A stretch of DNA of 64,000 nucleotides. Source: Mytilisepta virgata (Eukaryota > Mollusca > Bivalvia > Mytilida > Mytilidae). Position numbers and translations under genes: made by a program. The stretch covers positions 88,140,513 through 88,204,512 of the forward strand of contig CM051521.1 of the NCBI GenBank assembly GCA_028015205.1. The letters are read 5' to 3'. Below are positions 15,001 through 30,000 of this stretch, piece after piece. The notes beneath the pieces were generated by a model that saw nothing but the letters and a program-made list of their open reading frames with translations, was not told the origin of the DNA and ran no database searches. Every line of letters starts with the position of its first letter. The stretch's first letter is position 1.

Positions 15001-18000
15001 GCAGAACTTAGCTGCTTTTGGTATGTGATTGAATATTGTAATTGACAAATTACATTGAAAAAGACAAGATAGTATTAATGATGTTTAATGTTTTGTTTTG
15101 AGAATTTTTGTGATGTATTGAAGATTAACATTGTACATTTAATTAACATTTTATATGTAATGTTTTGGCAAGACAATTAAGGGATAAAACTGGAATTTCC
15201 TGTTACAAAATCAACATTTGACCTTAATATATAAAACATTTAATTAGTAACTTACTATGAAATTTTAAGAAAGGCATGATTTAAAAATGCAGTGTTTCTG
15301 GCTTTTTTATTAGCTTTTAAAAAAAAAAAACTGATAAAGTTAGGAAGAACCTGTAAAATGTTTTAAAAATTTACCTACTTGTTGATCTTAAGGTTTTTAT
15401 AAGGAACATGTCACCAGACACTTTATTTTTGCCTTAAAACTTGATGGAGGTTAATTATTTATTATAAAGTCAAGTGAGAGCATTAAATTTAATGGTTTGT
15501 ATATTTATGAAGAAATTGTATCTATAATAAATAGATAATAAAAACTCAGTCTATTTACTCTTTTTATCAGATATTTTCTGTTCCAGAGTTATATGGAATT
15601 GGTAATTCTTTATAGACCCGATGAATTGGAATATTGAATTATTTACCAATTTTATTTTCTTGTTTTAAAAACAGTTTTTGAACTTTTTTTTAACAATTTC
15701 ATATGAAATAAATGTTGTATAGTACATTATTTATTTTTATTATTTAACAGAATCCATTCAACACCTTTACCACACAAATGATTGGCGATGGAGCAAAAGC
15801 AGTAAACATATTTAACCTCGCGGGTAATACCATCAGAGTGGCAGATGCTGCGGCACTGGCGGCTGATACCGCAGACAGCTACACAGTTAGTTTTTAATGA
15901 AAGTGTAAATTCAGCAATTAATTGGATTTCTTATTAATGCAAAAAATGAAACAGAGCAAGAATTGCAAAAATTAAGCCTTGTATTTCTATTTTTGATTGT
16001 GGTATTTTATTACAACATGTACAGGAGTTGCATTATTTAATATTAGCATGATTGTTCATTTTGCAATCATTTCTAAATTTACAGCAGAAGTTTTAGATTG
16101 TACATATTGTGATATCAAATTATCTGCTCAGTTTCAAAATAAACAAGCTTTTCATAACACTGATGAATATTGATAGTGGAGTAATAAAGGAACTAAAAGA
16201 GCGGAAAAAAATTATAGGTCTGTGTGCTTGTTTTCGAGATATAAGCCATTGAAAATTTGGCGGGATAAATATGCTCTCTTGATTTTACGTAGCTTTATCT
16301 TTGACAAGTTTTATTTATCAAAAACAATTAAATAATAACAAGGATTTTTACAAATGGCTTATTATTCTTCAAGTAACAGATTTATGCAAAGAAAAATGGG
16401 TGTTAGTGGGTAAAATAATTTATGGCATTCAAATGGATAAAACCAGATGATTATGAACATCTGACAAAAATTCAAAAACATGACCAGCGAACATCCTTAA
16501 GTTTTGTGAGTAAATCGTTAGAACAGCTAATATGTTTGCACTAGCTGCTGATACAATGGTTAAAATGATAGGTACATAGTTTTTGTTGTGTACACAAAAT
16601 TAACCTTATACTGTAGCATCATCTGTTAATTATACCACTGTAAGGTGCATTGTGAAATATGATATTATCCTTAGGTTGTCTTTAACCTCTGAGCTATAGC
16701 ATTTGATGTATCACTAATGTTTAGGCTGTATGCATACTGCTTTTTTTACTTTTTGGCTGGGTTGACCTATTTTTTTTTGCTGGATCATTATAAAATGATA
16801 AATTTCAATTTGTTGAGCAGAGGATAGATTATTCAGTAAGTTCAATTTTACTATTAATAATTGCTTATATTCCACATAGGTTAGACTTCAGATCACTGAC
16901 GGTGGAACTCCTGCTAGATTTACTATTTCAACCATACAAATAAATGTTCAAAGGAACATGCTACCACCATTCTTTTCTGGGACATTTAACGCCACCATAT
17001 TGGAAAACACAGCTGTTGGTGTACCAATCAGAACTGTAACAGCAGATGATCTTGATCCACAGGTACTGTCACAAGTTAAAATTTACAATTCTATTTTTTA
17101 TTGTTTGTATACCTAATATGCAATCCAGAATATGTTTGTAAAGTGATGTATTTTTGTTTTCTTTAAACATTATCAAAATGTTTAGAACACATTTGAGCTC
17201 AAATGAAAAATTTTAAAAACCATCGGACCTATGTTTTCAGTGATGCATTTCAGAAAAAATAATTTTGAAACAATTTGTGAATAAAAATAGTGTCCTTGAA
17301 AGATTGGATCATGAAAATTGTTTATAATTGATGCTTCAAGAGGTGTCAATGCTGAGGTTTTGAAATTTTAATATTTGCCCTTTGACCAGAATTTGGGCAT
17401 TTGGGAATTTGATCTTGTAAAGAAATACAATGAAATTCTACATCTGTTAATTTTGTTCAAATTAATTGACAGATTATCATTCACATCTACCCATCGAAAA
17501 TCAGCCTGTGCCATAGTTTTTTATTTTTATGGAAAAATTTGCAGAAATTTTTCATGCCAGTTTCCATTAAAATCATTGCATCCATTTCTGGTTTCCAAAA
17601 AATAAATGGTATTCATTATAATAAGTGTTGTTGACCAAAGTGAGAAAGAAGGTTGGTATGCATTGAATTTAATATTATACAAAAACAATATTTGACATAT
17701 ACATTGACTGTGAGTGACCAAATCTACCACAAGTCACCTATTCTATACGGATAAGTGTACATAAAGTTGTTTATCTTATCTGTTTATGCAATATAATATA
17801 CCTTTTTTGCTTTCAGGCTCCATACAATGAAATAACATATGAAATTGTCGGAAATGCACAGGCACAGCCATTCTTCTTTATACAGCCTGATAGTGGAGTC
17901 GTTTCATTAAAATCATCAATTGCTGGCAGTGGGATAAGTCCGTTCTTGGTAAGTTTATAAAGTTATATTTATATACAGACCCACTCTATACAGTGACTTC

Positions 18001-21000
18001 CTGTCTTATCCGACTTATATCAAGTCCTGACAATTTCTGCTATTTGTTTTAACTGTTTTAAGTGACTCCTAACGACCATATTTTTGTGGTCCGTACAACC
18101 ACTCCGATGTCAAATTTGTTTACATTCATCCAAAATTTTTATTCAGGAAGTACCTGAATTTTTAATGTTTGGCAAACTCTGTATAACTTTGTCTTAATGA
18201 GAATTTACTATTTACCTTAGTTTAAAAATTGCCACTCCAAAGCAAAAGGTCCTAATACTCGATCAGCGAGTAGAGCATTAAAATTGTTAAATTCTGGAAG
18301 ACCTGCTTATAAAATTGCTGTAGAATTTGGAGTTAGGGAAACTCAGATACAAAACATAAAGAAAAGGAAGGCAGAAGTTTTGGCTGATTATGAACAAAAT
18401 ATACCTGGACATATGAAATTCACAAAACGAAAGCAACATATTATTTCAAATTGGAAAATAATCTCTGCCTCGAATGATGAATGATTATTTTTGATGAAAT
18501 ACCCATGAACTTTATGGGTGCAATAATGTGACTTTGTTTTTAAACAGTTTTATTTTTAAATAACATCTAACTATAACAATAAAGTATTTAATAAAGTATA
18601 ATATATTTAAATGCTCTCATTAAAGAACACACACAGATAAACGTGTATTAACCTAAACATGCACAAGTTACAGATTAATGTTAGAACAGAATAGCATTTT
18701 ACCGTACCTGTACATATATGGTGACTGCAAATGAATCGAGATCTTTACCCTGTATTAAGAGACCCACCATCTTATGTGCCCTTTTCAATCCTTTCCCTTG
18801 GAGGGTCACATAAGACAGGTTTGACTGTATTGCACGTTTTAATTGCAAATTTTCTGTACATGGATTTGTTAGATCTTTCAGAGTTAAATTCCTTTGAACC
18901 AAAAAAAATCCTCTGTGACACTGTTTGATATTGAAAATCTATTTTATTTGTATGGTGGTGGTGGGGACGTAGGCAACACATCTCACAGAAATTAGTTTAT
19001 GTTTTCTGTTCAAGTTCTCTGAACGAAAGAAAATGTTGCTTTGTTACTGGCAAATATTAATATGGCATAGTTATTGAACCATTTTGTATAGTTTAAATTA
19101 GATTTTTACTCACAATTGCTGAAATGATTAGTATTAATTATTGAATTTCTAGGTTTTGATCAGGGCAAAAGATGGAGGAAATCCATCACTATCAGCTACT
19201 GGTACCCTGACTGTACATGTTTCTGTTGATCCTACACTTCTATGGGTGACCAATGATTGGACAGAAACAGTCACAGAAAATCACAATGTTGGAGATCCTG
19301 TAAAGACAGTTCAGGCCACACCTCCGGTATATATTTATAGTTCATGCCACACCCAGTGTGCATTTATAGTTTAGTCAACATCCCACAGTAGATACTTATC
19401 TTTAGGGCACACCCCTAATGTTTATTTAAAGTTTGGGCCAAACCCAAGGATATGTAATAACAGCTTGTATTTTAGACAGATCAGTTAAGCTCATACAGAA
19501 TAATATGAATAGCATACCAAACAAGATCATTTTGAGAAATTTAGTACTATTAAAATGTAGATTACACAGAATTGAGAAAAAAAAAAGATTTTGGCTTAGC
19601 CACACTTAAACACCAGGCAAATTGTTTGATGCATTTGATTGAAAAAAAAAGACTTTTAAACAAAAATTAATGAAAACATATTAAATGAAGTATGAACATT
19701 TTTTGAACTGGTCAATTTTTAAAAGACAAATTCATTATAAAACTAAGAAATAATTAGTTTCTTTTTATATTCCCCACTTAGCAAAGTGGGGGATGTATAC
19801 TGATGGGGGCTTCCGTTCACCCATTCTTCCGTCCGTCTGCACCTATTTACTGCATTAACTCGTACACCATATCATTGAAACTTTCACAGAATCTTCAGTA
19901 TAAAGTGGTATTGTGCACCACTTATTTTATTTTTGATCATAACTATTTTTGAGGTTTTCCACAGACAAACATGGACTTTGCCATTTCTTTGTGTAATGTA
20001 AGGGGTAGGCATGCCCCGTCCACAACTTTTTCCTAAACCAGTGAATGGATTTCTGTGAAACTTTCAGGGAATCTTCACTGTACATTGCCACTAAGCACCA
20101 GTATTTTGTTTATCAGAATGATTTTTGGAGTTTTCCACAGACAAACAAGGACTTTGCAATTTCTACACAATTTACATCATATGGTAATGTAAGGCGGGTA
20201 GGCATGCCCCGTCTGCAACTTTTTCTGAACCAGTGAAGGATTTCTGTCAAACATTCAGATAATCTTTACTGTACATGGCCATTGTGCAACTTTTATTTTG
20301 TTTTTTTTTTATCAAAATGATTTTTGGGGGTTTCCTATAGACAAACATGGACTTATATATTTCTTTATTTTATTGTATCCGTAGTGGTGGATATACATTT
20401 TTGAACTTTGCACACCGTACTTCAAGTTGTATTACTGCCCAGTATATAGTACTTCATTACCAGACTATCTAATTACATGATTACTTTGTCTTACAGCCTA
20501 GTAAACAATACTTGATAACATAATTATATGATTGCACAATTACTTTGTTTTACAACATTGTATTCAGTGCTCCATGAATAGGTAATCTGATTACTTGATT
20601 ACAACCTTGTATTCAATACTCCATGACTAGGTAATCTGATTACTTGATTATTTAGTTTTACAACCTTGTATTCAGTATACCATGTCTAGGTAATGTGATT
20701 AATTGATTACTTTGTTTTACAACCTTGTATTCAGTACTCTATGACTAGGTAATCTGATGAGTTGATTACAACCTTGTATTCAGTACTCCATGACTATGTA
20801 ATCTGATTACTTGATTATTTAGTTTTACAACCTTGTATTCAGTACTCCATATCTAATTAATCTGATTACTTGATTACTTTGTTTTACAACCTTGTATTCA
20901 GTACTCCATGACTAGGTAATCTGATTACTTGATTACAACCTTGTATTTAGTACTCCATGTCTAGGTAATCTGATTACATGATTACAACCTTGTATTTAGT

Positions 21001-24000
21001 ACTCCGTGTATAGGTAATCTGATTACATGATTAATTTGTTTTACAACCTTGTACTTAGTACTCCATGACTAGGTCATGTGATTACTTGATTACTTTATTT
21101 TACAACCTGATATAAAAACTGGATAACAGGATTATATGATAACATTATTACTTTGTCTTACAGCCTGGTATACAATACTCCATCACAGGATTGTCTGATG
21201 CTGGTGATTATTTTGGTATTGACCAGGGCAGTGGTATCATCACACTGAAGAAGGATTTGAAAACTGATCCATCAAAAAGACCAAGTTTTGAGGTATTTGA
21301 TAACTTTTGTATGTGACAGTATTTTTTTACAAATTGTCGTCATCTGCTGAAATTTCACGTCAATTTTAGCTTAATGTTTTTTTGTTAGAAACAAGATTGA
21401 TAAAAATTTTGTAAAAATATTAGCTGTATGTTGATTTGGTTTTCAGCTGGTGTGTGAAGAGCCAAAAATCATTTCTACCTATATCTTTGTTTTCTTTGTA
21501 GATTGAGGTGCAAGCTACTAGAGATTTCCCAACAGGAACCCAGACCATAAAGAATATATTGACTGTTACAATAACAAGGAATGTTAATCCTCCTCAGTTT
21601 AATGCAACACAGTATACGGCACCAGTTATATCGGAGAAACTTGGTCTAGGAGAACCAGTTGTACAAGTATTCGCAACTGATCCTGATGATTCTGTAAGTT
21701 TCATCTATAACTCATGCATGTCATTCAAAATTTAATACATTAATAAGTGACAGAAGGACCCTTTTCAGACCTCTGAATATTATATCAGTCATTGAAATGG
21801 TGGGAATTTGCGAGTTGGAAAGGTAAATTTATTTTTCAGAAATTAGGAAAAACAGGTGGAATTTGAAATGGGTAGTAAAACTGAGCTTCATTCGCTAACC
21901 ATGTGTTTTGGGTATATGCTGTCAGAAAATGAATCCATTTATGGGTGACCTTTTTCATATATATGCTATTAATCACTTATTCTTACCCATATTTTAATGG
22001 ATAATATGGTATTAATATGTTCGTTGGAGGCTAGTTTAATCAGTATTCCTTATTCACTTTCTTTTGAATTACATGCATACTTTGATATCCAAGTATGCAG
22101 AGCATGTCTGATGTTTTCTAATACAGATTGATAAATTCATGTGTATCCTTTATAATATAAAAACTTGTATTTTATGCAGTATTGAAAAACTGTCTTTAAA
22201 ATATAAAGATAACCTCCACTATATCTCTGAATTTTTTAAGTTGTAATTAATTCCAGTTTTGAGATGACTCAAATCTTTTGCACGAAAAGGTTGAAAAGCA
22301 AGTTTCAAACATTGTGAATTTTATCACCTGCCTGATTGTTATTTAGACTTTCAGTAAAGCTACACATTTTTAGCTCACCTGGCCAAAGGTCATGTTAGCT
22401 TTTGTCATCACTTGGCGTCCGCCTTCTTTCTGTCCATCCGTCTGTTAACTTTTCAAATTTTAATCTTCTCCTCTGAAACCACTAGGCCAAATGGAATAAA
22501 ACTTGGCAGAAAGCATCTATATAAGGTCCTTTATTAAGTTTGCTCATTTAGTCCCGATCAGACAACAAACATGGCCGCCATGGGCAATTGTTGTTTCTGA
22601 TTGGCTGAGTTTTCAAAAATATTCTCCTCTGTAACTGCTTGGCCAAATGAAACAAAACTTGACAGGAAGCATGTATGTGGGGGTCTTTTATAAAATTTCC
22701 TCATTTCATCCCGATCGGGCAACAAACATGGCTGACATGGGAAATTTTTGTTTCTCATATGTTGATTGAAAAAAAAAACTTGACAGGAAGCATCTATGGA
22801 GGTCCTTTATAAAGTTTAATTTCGTCCCAATCGGACTACAAATATGGCCGCAGTTCTTGTTTCTGATTGGCTGATATAAAAAATCGTAATCTCTGAAATG
22901 GAACAAAACTTGACAGGAAGCATCTATGGGAGGTTTTTTACAAATTTTCCTCATTTTGTCCAGATCAGGTGACAGACATGGCTGCCATGGGCAATTCTTG
23001 TTTGTGATTGGTTGATGTTAAAAAAAAAATTTCCCTGAAACTGTTAGGCCAAATAGAGTTGGCCAAATAGAGCCAAACTTGACAGAAAATGTCTATGGCA
23101 TATAACAAAAATCTACGGAACTGCAGTATTGATTGAAACCAAACATGGCCTGAATGTTCCTCATAAGGTGCTGACCAAGTATTGTTACTTTGGTGCTAAT
23201 CCCTCGTTCAAGATGTCAGTTTCTGAATTATGTGGGAGACAGTTATTGGTTTATTGTTACAATTAACAACCTGAAGCAAGTGATGTAAAGTATTTTATCT
23301 TTATTTGCAGGATGTTTTATCGTACAGTATAATCAACAGCCCTGGAGTAACTGATTATTTCTATATGCAACCATCTACTGGTCAGATAACTTTGGGTAAA
23401 TTATTGACTTCAGATACTGGAAAATCACAAACATACAGAGTAAGTATGGAGAATATGAACATATAGATTTTACAGTATGATATGAGAATAGTTTGGTTCG
23501 TGATTGACCTACATGTATATTATTAACTGGAGTTTGCAGCAGGGATATCTGGTTATTAGTTTGATGAAGTACAGTGAGTAGATAGGTGTGGGTTGTGGGG
23601 GTGGGGGCATCAAAATTTTAAAATTATGCACTGGAATAGATATTTTGAACAAAAATATGTACATAACCTCTGTTTAGTATAAATTGAATATATTTTCATC
23701 ACAAAAAAACAGCCTTTTGTATTATATTAATTTTTACAGAAAAATATTACCAATTTAAAGTAATGAATTGAACTTTGTTTCAGTGTAGTCATTATAAAAA
23801 ATTATGGAAATAAAGTAACATTTCAAAAGCAAATCTTTTTTACCGTTATAAGATATGTTTCTATGTGATGCACATGGTATATAGAAATAAAGATGATGAT
23901 TTATTTTATATAATTATAACAAATTAATTGTCCTAAAGTTAAAATAATTCATTTTGCCTTTCAGTTCAGTGTACTAGTGTCTGATAATTCAAACCCAGAG

Positions 24001-27000
24001 AAGAATGATACAGCAGATGTCCTGATAACTGTCTCAAGGAACTTAAATTCTCCAAGATTTACTAATAATCCTCCATACGCACAGTCTATTAATTATAATC
24101 AGCCATTGAATACACCATTTTTTACCGCTACAGCAGAAGATTTGGATATGGCTCCATCTGTAAGTGCAATATATAACCATAGTTTTTTGGATTCTGTTAT
24201 TGAAACTTGTTGGCATATTTTTTCAAAGGACAAATGTGAAATCAAAGCTGTATTATCTGTACAATTCTTGCAGACATTTACCAACTCACACCAGCATTAC
24301 CAGCATTGATCACAAATATACTATCTGTTCCACTATATATGTAGTAGCTCTCAAAATGTGTTGCATTCAGATCAAAGCATGATTAAATAGATTTTTCTAA
24401 AACTTTAAAAATTTTGAAATTCAGTCAGAGCTTTGATAATTGAACATTCGTAAAAGACTGACTTTTATGAAAGTTTGAATAAAGTCTCAAAAATGGTTGT
24501 GTTTAGCTGTTAAAAGGAAACAAAGTTTTATCTTTTCATAATTCATGAATTAAATCTTCAAAATTTACAGAGTTCCTTGAGATTTGAAGTTGATTATTTT
24601 ACGGCAGCCCCAGGATACTTTGCAATCAATCCTACGACTGGTGGTATTTCTGTATACAACAGGAACTTTGAAACTGCTGTAGAGAAAACATATGTGGTAA
24701 GTTGAAAGTTTTTTCTTGAAAGTCGATGCGAACCATTTGAATTATTTTGTCATACAGATTGATTGTTTTGTAAGAAAGCACATATATTTTTTATGAAAAT
24801 TTACAAAAAGTCAAGAAGAAATAATTAAATTTGCGTTCTGAAGCCAGTGTTGACTTCAAAGAAGATATGTGTTTTCAACACACAGTAAGTATTGCAAAAG
24901 AAAGAAAAGTTCTTACAGCTTTGTTGCTCAGTTTCAAATGAGTTCAGCATTGTTTTTCATGGAAATATTTGTAACTAAATCGCAAATTTTACAACAAAGA
25001 TAATATGTTTCAAATGACCTACAGTGTTTTCAAGTAAATAATTATGTGGGCAATATTGATCAGAATGCATAAAAAGAACATGATGGCAACCTAGATTCAA
25101 AATTGTAAACTTTTTTTTTGTCCATTTAAAAGATTGATGTCATTAATATGTATAAATATGCTATATAAGAGGAATAATGAGATAATAATTCTTTTCATTT
25201 TTTTTCAAGTTTAAAGGTGTAAAATCAGTAAATTATTTATTTTTAGCTTTTGATATTTATCTGAGATTAAATCATGACATTGACCAATTTCAGCTTGGAT
25301 TGATAGTGTATGACATTGCTTATCCAGAAGACCAGGCCAAAACCAATATTACAGTCACTGTCAATCGTAATCCCTCAGCACCTACATTTAATCCTCAGAT
25401 TTATACAAAAGTTATTAATGAGAGTTATCCATTAGGAGTTAGTGTCATACAACTACAAGCTTCTGATGCAGATAACGTAAGTTAGATAATTTAATACTGT
25501 CTGTTTTTAATAAAATGAGAATTGCAAGTAAATTAAAAAAAGAAGAGAGTAGAAATCTCTTAAGGAAACTTACAACATAATATGAGTTGACAATGCTAGT
25601 CAGTCAAAATTGTAACATGAGGTAAAAGTTTGAATATAATTTATTTTTTATTTATTTAATAATACACAAGTTGAGCTAATTTGTGAAGTCTTTTCTCGTG
25701 AGTATGTTTATTATTAATATGATTTCACCACAGGAGTACTTTATATCTGTATGAGAAGTTTTAAATTATCTCTTGTTTCAGCATGAGTTGGAATATGAAA
25801 TTATAAACAGTATTCCTTCAGGAGGAGAAAATTATTTCCTAGTTAATCGCTATGCAGGATTAATAACTGTTTCTAAACCACTCACAGATATTCCAACAGT
25901 CAATCAGTTCCAGGTAAGTTACATATAGGACTACTATAAGCTGTATTGGCAAGTGAAAAGTTCTTGTCAATTACAAATTCTTGCCACTTCATCTGAGGTA
26001 CTTGAAGGAATATGATAAAAGGTCATTTGGTCAAATGCAAATGTGTACAATTTTCATAACAAAAACTGTTTTTATCACCTTGCTTGTTATGTGGTATAAC
26101 AGTTTTGATGGACAGAATTACTACTTTGCCGGTAAAATTAAGTAAATATTCCCATTAATATATCTTTTTACAAGAAATTTTATCATTGGTAAAAAATTTT
26201 TTATAGTTACTTTGAAATCTTTCTAGATACACCAAATTCAGAAATAGTTAAAAAAAAAAAAAAGACGTGATTCTGAGGATATCACAAATATTATTTTTCA
26301 TTGTTAATTTTCTTGGAAATTATATACAATAAAGCCATTCTAACTATTGAGTATTTCAAGTAACTGAAGTTCTTTGGTCGGACTGAGAAAGTAGTTCCAT
26401 ATTTTACTTCATGCAAACAAATTTCTACTGTATCTATACACAAGCTAGCACTTTCTTTAAATTTATATTTATATTTTCATAGATCACAGTCCGTGTTAAA
26501 GATCGTGGTGACCCCCCACAGACAGGAAATAGTGCTTTGGTTACAATCACTATTACAAGAAATACTAATCCACCATCATTTATCATTGGATCATATGAGC
26601 AAATTCTACAAGAAAACCAGACTGTAAATGTTGTGGTAGAAACTGTTACAGCCACAGACAGAGATGGAACCGTAAGTAGGATTCTCTTCTCAGACGTCAA
26701 AACAAGAAACCGACCAGTCAGATGATGGCATTAAATTTTCTGTAAGATGAAACTGCTTTAAATCCTTTGGGTTTCATCTGTCATTATATTGTTTCATTCG
26801 ATTTTACTAATAGTTACCTGTTGAAGTGTATCTCTTCTTGATGGCCATCCAGTTGTTAAATTGCTGTGTATTTCAGGCAACACCATATGGACAAGTGACA
26901 TACCAGTTGGTAGGAGATTCAGACAGTAACATTGAACAGTACTTCTCGCTGAATGTAAACAGTGGTGAGATCAGATTGAGGCTGTCTCTGACTGGAGAAA

Positions 27001-30000
27001 ACGTACCATACTATCAAGTATGTATATAGTTTTATTTATCTTGAACTGTAGCATATCCAGAGGTCCATGTTGGAGAAGGGAGGTTTTGTACTTTTTTTAT
27101 TCCTTTCTTGAACTCCCAAGCGTTGTCACTTGTTATAACAGATATAAAAAAACAACTATTCCCACCTGCTCCCTTGATCAACTACTGCCTATCTAATAAA
27201 AATAAAAAGTAATTAAAAAAAAACATGTCAGTCAACATGATTGCTTTTACCTGTCTCAGGAATATTAAGAGAAGAGAGCAATAAAAATACAATTTTCAAC
27301 ACACCAATTAAGATAAGTGTCATGATTATGTTATACATGTGTTTGAGAAAAGTTTGTTTATTTTCTGTCCATCTTTAAATAATTTATATTTGATTTGAAT
27401 TCTGCATTTTAATTGGCTGAACAGCATAGAGCAACATTGGTTATTCTGCATAACCTGGTTTGGTCTTGTGACGTCACCTACGGATTAATCTGCCACTATA
27501 GTCCCATCTCATTATCGTTGCTTGCATTTAGGAATCATTGTACTTCTGTTTGGAAATTAAATTATAAGGAATGTTTCCAATTTTTGAACAGGCATACATT
27601 GTGCGTGAGAATCACGCATTTTGGACCAATCTCACGCTCTTGTGCGGGCAACGATTTCTCACGTATACCTTAACTTCCGTGGAAAAATAAAATGTTTACA
27701 AAAGACATACCACTTTTAAATGGTAAATTGATATTTTTCTTTTAAACATTGTCCTTGATATGAAAATTACAGAAATGTTTGTTAATTCATTCTTATTTCA
27801 TATTGAAATTAGCATTTGAAATCTAACTTGTGTCCTTGAATAGCAATCGCTGTACGTAAAAGTAAGCAATGTTGAGTTATCTCCTTTGTTTAGACTAATT
27901 TCACAAAGTTGTTAATAAAAATATTTTTTGCTATGCACATTGTTAAAAAATTGAATAAATTTAATATATTTCACTATTGTTTGTTTGTTTTAAAGACAAT
28001 TGTCCTATTTAGAAATAAAAATAAAAGATTTGAAAAACATTTAAATTACAGAACATTGATAACATGTATATTTCCCAAAGTTCTTTATAAGTCGATGATT
28101 TTAAATTTTAACTATACAAAGATTTTTCAGACAAAGGAAAAATAACAATATATTATTTCTTCATAGCAATTTATTATAATTTATGACTATAAACAATAGT
28201 GGAAATGATTAAATTGATTATTTACTGTATGATATTTGAGAATATTTTATGGTGAAAACTTCTATTTTGATGTCAATAAAATCGCACCCAAAATTACCCA
28301 ATCTCACCCTTAAATGAGCAAAATCTCACCAATACCCATTATAAATTTGTCACACATATGAACAAGTTATACATCAATAACCTGGTTTGGGTCATTTTAT
28401 GACTTTCATAAACTGCTTTGCAGTTTATTATGCGTAAACTGACCCAAACCAGGTTATATCATATAAGCTGTTCAAAAATTGGAAACATTCCTTAAATAGC
28501 ATTGTTATAAGGAGAGTCAACATTATATTACTTACATATTATTTCAGGGTCGTGTGATTGCCAGTGATGGGGGAAATCCTCCAAGAACAGCAGTAGCCAC
28601 AGTCAAATTTGATATTGCTCGTAATTTGAATAAACCTCTGTTAGGTTCCCTGTCATACACAAACCAGATTTACGAGACACAGCCATTTGACAGTGTTGTG
28701 ATTGATGTTAATGCTATAGACAATGACAGAATTGTAAGTTTTTTAGTCCTGAATATACAGTTTTAAATGTTTGTGTCTAATACTCTTTTGATGTAAATGG
28801 ATTTGTGAAACTTGTTATTTGGTCCTGGTATATTTCTTTATTATACTAAGTAAATTGAACACTTATTTTTTTTAACATGCTTCTGCATTTTTTACACTCA
28901 ACTCGTTCATCTTTATGATCAAAAGATTCACATGTTATTAAAAAATTCTCAGTCAAGTTAAAAAATTTAAAAGTATATTACTTCAGTATTTGGGAAGATT
29001 TTAGGCTCAGACTTTTAACACCATAGCCTGAATGTGTTGAAAACACTGGCTTCATATTGTCTGAATTGTATCAAGAGAATGGCATGTTTTCAATCACTCA
29101 ATAGGAAAAAAAATCATAGTTTATAGTTCATTCTTTTATTACGCTGTGCCCCCCTTGGGAAAAGATGGAATTTTCTCACACTTGTAAAAGAACATTTTTC
29201 ATATTAAATCTTTTATAAGGACTAATGAAAGAGTCAATTAGTCTTTTACTCATTAAATCTATACTACTCAGTTATGAAAATTAATCATCAAAATGAATTT
29301 ACTAATGGTGATTTTGATATCAGACATTGCAACATTTTTTTAGCAACCATATAATACAATAACTTACACATGGATTGATACAACCACTGGTGCTCGTGGT
29401 AACCAATTTTTCTCATTGGATCCAAATGATGGAAGAATATCGGTTCGTCAAGACTTATATCAAGACACAGCTGACACCAGGTTCTATACTGTAAGTATAT
29501 TAAAAAACTTATAAAATTGTCATATATCACTATGTACACAGAGTATACAATGTAAACTTTTCAATACCAAGCCTGTACCAAAGCTGTTTTTTTTTGTCGT
29601 GTATTTGAAAATGTGACTTGCATATGGATTTGAAGCCTGAAAATAAACTCATTTTATTTATGTCTGACAAAATTTAGATCCTTCCATGTTTGATTATTAG
29701 ATGCATGAAACTTTATAATTAAAGTGTATCTTTTATATATTTTAATTTTGTGTCAGATAAAAGCAAATGAAATAACAAAGAAAATTAGGTTTGTCTGTAG
29801 TGGATAAGATTTATAATATGTCTATTTTAAAGTCATTGTTGCATTATATTTCAAAAAGATAAAGGATACTTTAAAAAACATTGTTTTCTCAATAACTGTT
29901 CCAAGAACAAATATTTCAGTATTTTACCTTCAAAATGAAATTAAATGTGCTTGGTATATAGATATAGAAGTAAAATGAAATAGCAAAAAAATCTTTTCAT

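Noticed and set aside
19153..19326. A10 as a pseudo-exon because it lacks linker and DxD motifs
   Set aside because: Frame, splice sites and the first half are intact, and its partner A28 shows the same losses, so the change is conserved.
20425..21163. Regular spaced repeats resembling a CRISPR array
   Set aside because: Units are contiguous variants of one 48-60 bp sequence without unique spacers, in an animal intron, and derive from the adjacent exon junction.
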